Assembly (NCBI RefSeq): GCF_003075455.1
Contig: NZ_QDAE01000022.1
Coordinates: 1 to 45,049, forward strand
Reading direction: 5' to 3'
Origin: Arthrobacter sp. Bz4
GTDB lineage: Bacteria; Actinomycetota; Actinomycetes; Actinomycetales; Micrococcaceae
DNA length: 45,049 nucleotides
The notes below the pieces were generated by a model, which searched no databases, was not told where the DNA came from, and saw only the letters and a list, made by a program, of their open reading frames with translations. Positions 42,767 through 45,049 of the stretch are shown here, one piece after another (positions within the stretch are counted from its first letter, which is position 1; every line of letters begins with the position of its first letter). Position numbers and translations under genes: made by a program.

Positions 42767-43738
42767 ATGGATATTGATATGAGTGCGCTAAGGCTGCTGG
42801 AACGAGAACGGGAAATACCGCTTGAGCTCCTGATTCCGACCATCGAGCAGGCCCTCCTGGTGGCCTATCACAAGACCCCCGGATCGCAGGATACTGCGCG
42901 GGCGGAACTGGATCGCAAGAGCGGCCACGTCACCATCTGGGCAACTGAGACCGACGACGACGGCGCCGCCGTCGGCGAGTTCGACGACACGCCCACCGGT
43001 TTCGGCAGGATCGCTGCGAGCACCGCCCGCCAGATCATCCTGCAGCGGCTCCGGGACGCCGAGGACGACAACATCCTTGGTGAATTCCGCGGCAAGGAGG
43101 GCGAACTGGTTGCCGGCATGATCCAGCAGGGCACCAACCCCCACATGATCCAGGTCAACCTCGGATCGGTCGAGGCGTTGCTGCCGCCGCCGGAACAGGT
43201 GCCAGGCGAGAAATATCTGCACGGTTCGCGGCTGCGAGCCTTCGTCGTCGACGTTCACCGCGGTATGAAGGGCCCCTCGATTACCCTGTCACGCTCGCAC
43301 CCGGGGCTCGTCCGCAAGTTGTTCGAACTGGAAGTGCCGGAGATCGCCGACCACACGGTCGAGATTGTGGCGCTGGCCCGCGAAGCAGGACACCGCACAA
43401 AGATTGCTGTGAAGGCTCAGGTGCCAGGGGTCAACGCCAAGGGGGCATGCATCGGCGAGATGGGCTCACGCGTGCGGGCAGTCATGAACGAACTCAATGA
43501 TGAGAAGATCGACATCGTTGACTACAGCGACGATCCGGCCACCTTCATTGCCAGTTCCCTCTCCCCGTCCAGGGTGTCGTCGGTGACGATCACAGATGAG
43601 AGCACCAGGTCGGCACGCGTTGTTGTTCCCGACTATCAGCTCTCCCTGGCGATCGGCAAAGAGGGGCAGAATGCACGGCTGGCAGCGAAGCTGACCGGGT
43701 GGCGGATCGACATCGTGTCCGACGCCGCCAAGGCCTGA
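42767..43738 (+). CDS. nusA: Transcription termination/antitermination factor NusA
   Basis: 323-residue NusA, which binds RNA polymerase and nascent RNA. N-terminal polymerase-binding domain (residues 1-125: [35 protein letters not shown]); S1 domain ([36 protein letters not shown]); KH1 with [20 protein letters not shown] and [20 protein letters not shown]2 ending [20 protein letters not shown]. No C-terminal acidic repeats, as is usual in actinobacteria. ATG 42767 follows the rimP TAA without a gap. Confidence 0.97.
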   Translation: MDIDMSALRLLEREREIPLELLIPTIEQALLVAYHKTPGSQDTARAELDRKSGHVTIWATETDDDGAAVGEFDDTPTGFGRIAASTARQIILQRLRDAEDDNILGEFRGKEGELVAGMIQQGTNPHMIQVNLGSVEALLPPPEQVPGEKYLHGSRLRAFVVDVHRGMKGPSITLSRSHPGLVRKLFELEVPEIADHTVEIVALAREAGHRTKIAVKAQVPGVNAKGACIGEMGSRVRAVMNELNDEKIDIVDYSDDPATFIASSLSPSRVSSVTITDESTRSARVVVPDYQLSLAIGKEGQNARLAAKLTGWRIDIVSDAAKA

Positions 43739-43807
43739 ACAACCCGGTAGTGCCGCAGATGCGGCCTTGCCAGCTGAAAAGCGCTAGAATGGAAGAGGCT
43801 TAGGTCA

Positions 43808-44137
43808 TTGCCATCCCAACAAACCGCCATTAGAACGTGCGTAGGTTGCCGGAAGCGTGATGACCAGGCTGTTTTGCTGCGGTTGGTGAGAGGAAATCTG
43901 GACGGCTCCAATGCCGTTGTGATTGACGATCGCCGCCGACTCTCCGGTAGAGGTGCGTGGTTGCACCCCCAGCCGGCGTGCATGGAGCAGGCCCTCAAAC
44001 GCGGTGCGTTCAACCGTGCCTTCCGGGGCCAGGTTGAAACTCGCGACGTTGAGGATCGACTTCACGCACTCAAGGAAGCTTCACTAGGAAGCCACCCTAA
44101 ACAAACCGTCCTCCCTGAAAGCGGGTCAGAAAACTGA
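43808..44137 (+). CDS. ylxR: YlxR family RNA-binding protein
   Basis: 109-residue YlxR (DUF448; also described as the RNase P modulator RnpM). The family core IRTCVGCRKRDDQAVLLRLV is followed by GRGAWLHPQPACMEQALKRG and FNRAFRG. It is basic, fits nucleic acid binding, and stands between nusA and infB as in most Gram-positive genomes. The start is TTG 43808, with an AGG six bases before it. A TAGAAT box at 43785-43790 could be the -10 of a local promoter, but no matching -35 is spaced correctly. Confidence 0.9.
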   Translation: MPSQQTAIRTCVGCRKRDDQAVLLRLVRGNLDGSNAVVIDDRRRLSGRGAWLHPQPACMEQALKRGAFNRAFRGQVETRDVEDRLHALKEASLGSHPKQTVLPESGSEN

Positions 44138-44289
44138 TGGATTCCCGATGAGTACCCAGCGATGAGTGCCCAACGATGAAAAATCTGTTGAGCTTTGCAA
44201 ATGGCTTTTCGGTTGCTCCGGCAACTGTGGTCTGCAGTAGGAATTAGACGGTTCGTGCCTGACTCGGTGCGGACCGAGACAGGAGAAAT

Positions 44290-45049
44290 GTGGCTAAGGT
44301 CCGCGTACACGAGCTCGCCAAAGAGCTCGGAATTACTTCAAAAGATGCAGTAGCCAAACTGCAGGAGCTGGGCGAATTCGTCCGTTCCGCCTCATCAACG
44401 ATTGAGGCGCCCGTCGTGAAGAAACTTCGCGGCGCTTTCCCAGCAGCGGCACCGGCAGCAGCTCCAGCCGCACCGGCACCAGCCAAGTCTGCGGCCGACC
44501 CAGCGCCCGAAAAGGCAGCTTCGGCGCCCGCAGCAACCCCGGCGTCCTCCACCCCCGCCGCACCGAAGGCTGCCACGCCGAAGGCAGCAACATCGGCCAC
44601 TCCAGGGCCGAAGGCACCGGCGAAGGATCGCCAGGAGACCCCAGCAGCGGCTCCCGAGCCAGCGGCTACGGCACCAGCGGCTGCGGCACCAGCGGCACCG
44701 CAGGCGCCGGCAGCGGAACAAGCAGCCCAGCCAGCGGCCAAGGAAGAATCGTCGGCAGCCAAGCCGGGCGCTCGCCCGGCACCGAAGCCAGCCGATGCGC
44801 AGGCTCCAGCCGCGCGTCCCGGTGCGGCTCGCCCCGGCGCACCGCGGCCAGGCAACAACCCGTTCGCACCCTCACAGGGCATGCCCCGTTCAGGGCGCGG
44901 CGACGGCGATCGTTCAGGCGGACCCCGGCCAGGCAACAACCCGTTCGCACCCTCACAGGGCATGCCTCGCCAGGCGTCGCGACGACGAGCGTGGCCAGCG
45001 CCCAGCAGCGGGTGCAGGTGGCCCACGCCCAGCGGCCGGTGCAGGTGGC
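44290..45049 (+). CDS. infB: Translation initiation factor IF-2, N-terminal part (cut by window end; frame broken)
   Basis: IF-2 delivers initiator tRNA to the 30S subunit. Only the N-terminal region is in the window. GTG 44290 with AGGAG upstream gives [20 protein letters not shown], the conserved IF2_N domain, followed by a long Ala/Pro/Arg disordered region with two [16 protein letters not shown] units. After 44966 the frame fails; the expected [16 protein letters not shown] lies in another frame. Two added C residues (near 44970 and 44975) restore [12 protein letters not shown]. The GTPase domain lies beyond 45049. The 153 bp before it hold three near-copies of CGATGAGTRCCCAR (44149-44178). 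Confidence 0.93.
   Translation, partial: MAKVRVHELAKELGITSKDAVAKLQELGEFVRSASSTIEAPVVKKLRGAFPAAAPAAAPAAPAPAKSAADPAPEKAASAPAATPASSTPAAPKAATPKAATSATPGPKAPAKDRQETPAAAPEPAATAPAAAAPAAPQAPAAEQAAQPAAKEESSAAKPGARPAPKPADAQAPAARPGAARPGAPRPGNNPFAPSQGMPRSGRGDGDRSGGPRPGNNPFAPSQGMPRQASRRRAWPAPSSGCRWPTPSGRCRW
44845..44966 (+). repeat. 41-bp exact direct repeat inside infB
   Basis: Positions 44845-44885 and 44926-44966 are identical (both begin CGGCCAGGCAACAACCCG and end CAGGGCATGCC). They encode the [16 protein letters not shown] units that are repeated in the N-terminal tail of actinobacterial IF-2. The frame break follows the second copy. Confidence 0.9.

Noticed and set aside
43767-43790. TTGCCA/TAGAAT promoter pair before ylxR
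   Set aside because: The spacer is only 12 bp, too short for a sigma-70-type promoter; only the TAGAAT box remains of note.

Overview
The window comes from a high-GC actinobacterium, most likely a member of the Micrococcaceae close to Arthrobacter. The evidence is gene order and protein style: rpsB-tsf-pyrH-frr-cdsA and dxr-rseP-ispG-GNAT-proS-rimP-nusA-ylxR-infB in the order usual for that family, GTG/TTG starts, an Ala/Glu/Pro-rich S2 tail, and an IF2 with the long Ala/Pro/Arg N-terminus of actinobacteria. No rRNA, tRNA or CRISPR array was found.

Layout. Positions 1-1795 are a decayed, lower-GC stretch with no intact gene. It holds remnants of a MobF/TrwC-type relaxase and of an MBL-fold (persulfide-dioxygenase-like) gene whose two pieces now point in opposite directions. 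Next come a glutaryl-CoA dehydrogenase-like gene (1796-2986) and an M23 peptidase, then the translation/lipid block rpsB, tsf, pyrH, frr, cdsA and a DivIVA-domain protein (4044-9188). From 9226 to 15336 lies a carboxylate-uptake island: a minus-strand operon (LytS-type kinase, LytTR regulator, small 2-TM protein, sodium:solute symporter) back to back with a DUF485-ActP acetate-permease pair.

From 15473 to 28964 lies a nearly complete leucine catabolic route: an Lrp regulator; a branched-chain 2-oxoacid dehydrogenase E1alpha-E1beta-E2 operon; a TetR regulator; then accD1-accA1 (methylcrotonyl-CoA carboxylase), an acyl-CoA dehydrogenase, scoA-scoB, a MaoC-type hydratase and a CitE-like lyase. 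The content matches the Mycobacterium tuberculosis Rv2495c-Rv2506 region. The products, acetyl-CoA and acetoacetyl-CoA, connect with the neighbouring acetate uptake genes, and both sections carry CRP-like TGTGA-N6-TCACA sites. The rest (28992 to the end) is the MEP-pathway/translation block (dxr, rseP, ispG, proS, rimP, nusA, ylxR, infB) with small accessory genes between.

Data quality. Six genes (frr, accD1, scoB, dxr, proS, infB) each have a reading-frame break that is repaired by adding one G or C to an existing G/C run (two such sites in infB). Four of the six are normally essential. This pattern points to consensus deletion errors, not decay, so these genes are annotated over their full span. 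The decay at 1-1795 is different in kind (in-frame stop, inverted pieces) and looks real or like a chimeric join.

No clearly unprecedented system was found. The best candidates for a second look are the two-component/dual-symporter island, the operators of the leucine cluster, the AT-rich operator and 12-bp tandem repeats around a SatD-like gene, and the mobile-element debris at the left end.
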